From an uncultured Desulfobacteraceae bacterium (GTDB lineage: Bacteria; Desulfobacterota; Desulfobacteria; Desulfobacterales; UBA2174): a DNA stretch of 24,897 nucleotides. Under the pieces are notes generated by a model, which saw only the letters and a program-made list of their open reading frames with translations, had not been told where the DNA came from and did not search any database. The translations under genes and the position numbers were made by a program. This document shows positions 22,674-24,897 of this stretch, in pieces (position 1 is the stretch's first letter; each line of letters opens with the position of its first letter). The DNA lies in the NCBI GenBank assembly GCA_937982505.1, contig CALJLV010000241.1, positions 1 to 24,897 of the forward strand, in the 5' to 3' direction.

Positions 22674-24014
22674 ATGGATCTGGACTTCACCCACCTGGAA
22701 TCCGAGGATACCCGAATCCTGTCCCTGGGACCGGCCAAGGTCGCCTCCCCCCTGCGCGAACGGCCCGACAGTAACGGGCTCTATTTCGTCAGCGACCGGG
22801 ATCGGGCCCTCATCGACGTCGATCCCGAGCGGGTCCAGAGGCGCATCATGGCGGGGCAGGCACCGCCGGCCTTCGAGATGGCCGGACCGCGCGAAGCCAT
22901 CTACTTCGATCCGAGCAAGTTGCGCTGCGCCATGGTCACCTGCGGTGGCCTCTGCCCGGGCCTCAACGACATCATCCGCGCCATCGTGCTCGAACTCTAC
23001 TACCACTACGGAGTCCACAAGATCTACGGGATCCGCTACGGCCTGCAGGGCTTCATTCCCAAGTACGGCCACGACCTGCTGGATCTGACCCCCCAGGCGG
23101 TGACGCACATCCTCGACGTGGGCGGCTCGATTCTGGGCTCCTCGCGCGGCCCCCAGGACATGGACGAGATCGTCGACAGCCTGGAGCGGATGAACATCGG
23201 GCTGCTCTTCATGATCGGCGGCGACGGCACCCTCATGGCGGCCGCGCGCATCGCCGACACCATCGCCGAACGCGGGCTGAAGATCGCCGTGGTAGGGATT
23301 CCCAAGACCATCGACAACGACATCTTCATGGTGGCGCGCAGCTTCGGCTTCGACACGGCCGTGGACATCGCCACCCAGGCCATCGAGGCGGCCCACAACG
23401 AGGCCCAGGGCTATCCCAACGGGATTGGTCTGATCAAGCTCATGGGGCGCCACAGCGGCTTTATCGCCGCCACCGCCGCCCTGGCCCAGCAGGATGTCAA
23501 CTTCGCCCTGATCCCCGAGGTCGACTTCGACCTGGAAGGACCCAGGGGGCTTCTGGCCACCCTCGAAAAACGCCTGGCCCAGCGCAGCCACGCGGTCATC
23601 GTGGTGGCCGAAGGCGCCGGCCAGAAGTTCTTCACCCCGGAAAGAGCCGAATACGACGCCTCGGGGAACCTGCGCCTGAACGACATCGGCCTTTTCCTCA
23701 AGGACGAGATCACCCGCTATTTCAAAGGCCGGGGGGTGGACATCGCCCTGAAGTACATCGATCCGAGCTACATGATCCGCAGTCTTCCGGCCAACGCCAA
23801 CGACAGCGTCTTTTGCGGCTTTCTGGGCCGCGACGCCGTGCATGCCGGCATGGCCGGCAAGACCCGGCTGATCATCAGCAACTGGAACAACCACTTTGTG
23901 CACGTGCCCATGGCCCTGTCGTCCGGCAAGCGCAAGAAGGTCAATCCCCACGGCAAGCTGTGGCGCACCGTGCTGGAATCCACCGGCCAGGGGAGGCTGT
24001 GCAACGTGGATTAG
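22674..24014 (+). CDS. ATP-type 6-phosphofructokinase, plant/spirochaete-like long form
   Basis: This kinase should phosphorylate fructose 6-phosphate to fructose 1,6-bisphosphate. The product is 446 residues, longer than the ~320 of E. coli PfkA and typical of the long PfkA-family group that includes plant ATP-PFKs. GGDGT (182-186) has the glycine associated with ATP rather than pyrophosphate use, while PKTIDND (210-216) has lysine where E. coli PfkA has glycine. D214 matches the catalytic base, and MGRHSGF is the sugar-phosphate site. The ATG at 22674 has AAGGA seven bases upstream. Earlier in-frame ATGs at 22620, 22629 and 22635 lie just after kdsD with poorer ribosome sites and would add up to 18 residues. 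It is co-directional with kdsD, so the pair are probably one transcript. Donor choice (ATP versus PPi) is inferred from two residues. Confidence 0.9.
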   Translation: MDLDFTHLESEDTRILSLGPAKVASPLRERPDSNGLYFVSDRDRALIDVDPERVQRRIMAGQAPPAFEMAGPREAIYFDPSKLRCAMVTCGGLCPGLNDIIRAIVLELYYHYGVHKIYGIRYGLQGFIPKYGHDLLDLTPQAVTHILDVGGSILGSSRGPQDMDEIVDSLERMNIGLLFMIGGDGTLMAAARIADTIAERGLKIAVVGIPKTIDNDIFMVARSFGFDTAVDIATQAIEAAHNEAQGYPNGIGLIKLMGRHSGFIAATAALAQQDVNFALIPEVDFDLEGPRGLLATLEKRLAQRSHAVIVVAEGAGQKFFTPERAEYDASGNLRLNDIGLFLKDEITRYFKGRGVDIALKYIDPSYMIRSLPANANDSVFCGFLGRDAVHAGMAGKTRLIISNWNNHFVHVPMALSSGKRKKVNPHGKLWRTVLESTGQGRLCNVD

Positions 24015-24854
24015 GGGGGCAGGAGCCCGGCGATGACCGCCGCATGACGGGCCGCGGCGCCCCGGTTGGCGATGAGCACGGCCCGGCCCGATCGCCCTGC
24101 GGCCCGCGCCCGATCCGGCGCTTCCAGCAGGCCAAGGAGGGTCCGGGCCAGATGGTCCCCGTCGGCCACTTCGAACACCGCGCCGGCGGCGGCCAGCAAG
24201 TCGGTGGCGGCCCGAAAATCATCCATGTGCGGTCCGCAGACCACCGGTTTGCCCCAGGCCACCGCCTCGAGCAGGTTCTGGCCTCCCCGGGGCACCAGGC
24301 TCCCCCCGCAAAAGACCACGTCGGCCAGACCGTATAGATGCTTCAGCTCGCCGATGGTGTCCAGCACCACCACCGGTGCCTGGCGCACCGGCCCCCCCTC
24401 GGCCAGGTCGGTGCGCCGCTGGCAGGCCAGTCCGTGCCGCTGCGCCTCGGCCAGCACCGCCCCCGTCCGCTTCAGGTGTCGTGGCGCCACCACCATGACC
24501 GCATCGGTGAAAATCCGGCGGATCCGGCAGAAGGCCGCCAGGACCGGCCGCGCCTCGCCCTGGCGGATGCTGCCCGCCACGATAACCGGGCCGCTGCCGG
24601 TCAGGTTCAGGCAGCGCCCCAGGGCCGCCGCCGCATCGGGTCCGGGTGGATCCTGGGCCAGGTCGAACTTGGCGTTGCCGTTGACCACGACCCGCGCCGC
24701 CGGCGCCCCCAGGCGCTCGAGACGGACGGCGTCTTCGGCGCCGATCACGCTCAGGGCCGCCATGTTTCCGAGAACCGCGGCCGTCAGCCCCTGAATGTGC
24801 CGGTAGCGCCGAATCGACCGGGAGGAGATGCGCCCGTTGACCAGGGCGGTGGGG
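24011..24854 (-). CDS. waaA: 3-deoxy-D-manno-octulosonic acid transferase (N-terminal part missing at contig end)
   Basis: This is the C-terminal ~280 residues of the inner-membrane-associated glycosyltransferase that adds Kdo to lipid A precursor. The visible part begins within LVNGRISSRSIRRY, a hallmark stretch of the family. It continues with the SVIGAEDAVRLERLGAP segment, GNAKFDLA, and the nucleotide-sugar domain with GSIRQGE, APRHLKR, GELKHLYGLADVVFCGGSLVPRGGQN and LLEAVAWGKPVVCGPHMDDF. The N-terminal acceptor-binding domain lies beyond the contig. The frame is open to the adapter junction, so nothing suggests a pseudogene. Its TAA stop overlaps the phosphofructokinase TAG by tail-to-tail convergence (24011-24014), leaving no room for a dedicated terminator. 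Its presence next to kdsD supports a Gram-negative envelope with Kdo-containing LPS. Confidence 0.93.
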
Positions 24855-24897
24855 AGATCGGAAGAGCGTCGTGTAGGGAAAGAGTGTAGATCTCGGT
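24855..24897. other. Illumina adapter sequence (universal side), not genomic
   Basis: Bases from 24855 to the end match the reverse complement of the TruSeq universal adapter, beginning AGATCGGAAGAGCGTCGTGT. It truncates waaA and should be trimmed. Confidence 0.97.

Overview
The window is a high-GC bacterial fragment of about 24.8 kb with Illumina adapter sequence at both ends (1-46 and 24855-24897), so the real insert is 47-24854. Gene content points to a Gram-negative anaerobe of the sulfate-reducing Desulfobacterota (former Deltaproteobacteria). The indicators are soluble multi-FeS molybdoenzyme machinery, a PxxKW cysteine-rich protein, ADP-forming acyl-CoA synthetase, TRAP-TAXI uptake, Kdo/LPS genes and a sigma-54 two-component system. 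The taxonomic call is inference from gene content, not a database match.

Region 1 (47-4579, minus strand) is an operon. Its order is a TSUP (TauE/SafE) permease, a three-TM protein of EMC3/DUF106-like topology, a small histidine-rich membrane protein, a membrane PAS histidine kinase, and an NtrC-family sigma-54 activator cut by the contig end. The last three genes are joined by ATGA overlaps.

Region 2 (4580-5193) is a divergent control region. I find a sigma-54-type promoter on each strand: TGGCACG/CCGC on minus toward the permease operon, and CGGCACG-N4-TTGCT on plus toward region 3. Both have exact GG-N10-GC geometry.

Region 3 (5194-11192, plus strand) is a five-gene redox operon. It encodes a cytoplasmic Mo/W-bisPGD oxidoreductase of the PhsA/PsrA type, a four-cluster ferredoxin subunit, a GltD-like FAD/NAD(P)H flavoprotein fused to ferredoxin and zinc-ribbon-like modules, an unknown 70-residue protein, and a NuoG/HndD-like [2Fe-2S]+2[4Fe-4S] protein. 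Together they look like a soluble NAD(P)H-linked molybdoenzyme complex. The divergent sigma-54 promoters suggest it shares a regulon with the TSUP permease and its two-component system. This is the most interesting part of the window.

Region 4 (11274-19617, minus strand) holds an MFS transporter, an enoyl-CoA hydratase, an ADP-forming acyl-CoA synthetase, a TAXI periplasmic receptor and a fused TRAP permease. It reads as uptake of a carboxylic acid followed by CoA activation and hydration.

Region 5 (19990-20970, plus strand) is a tandem pair of Hsp20 small heat-shock proteins with a clear promoter and terminator. Region 6 (20988-24854) has a PxxKW cysteine-rich protein with an attenuator-like leader, then kdsD and an ATP-type phosphofructokinase. 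The kinase gene runs tail-to-tail into a contig-truncated waaA (Kdo transferase). No rRNA, tRNA, CRISPR, insertion sequence or phage gene was seen.
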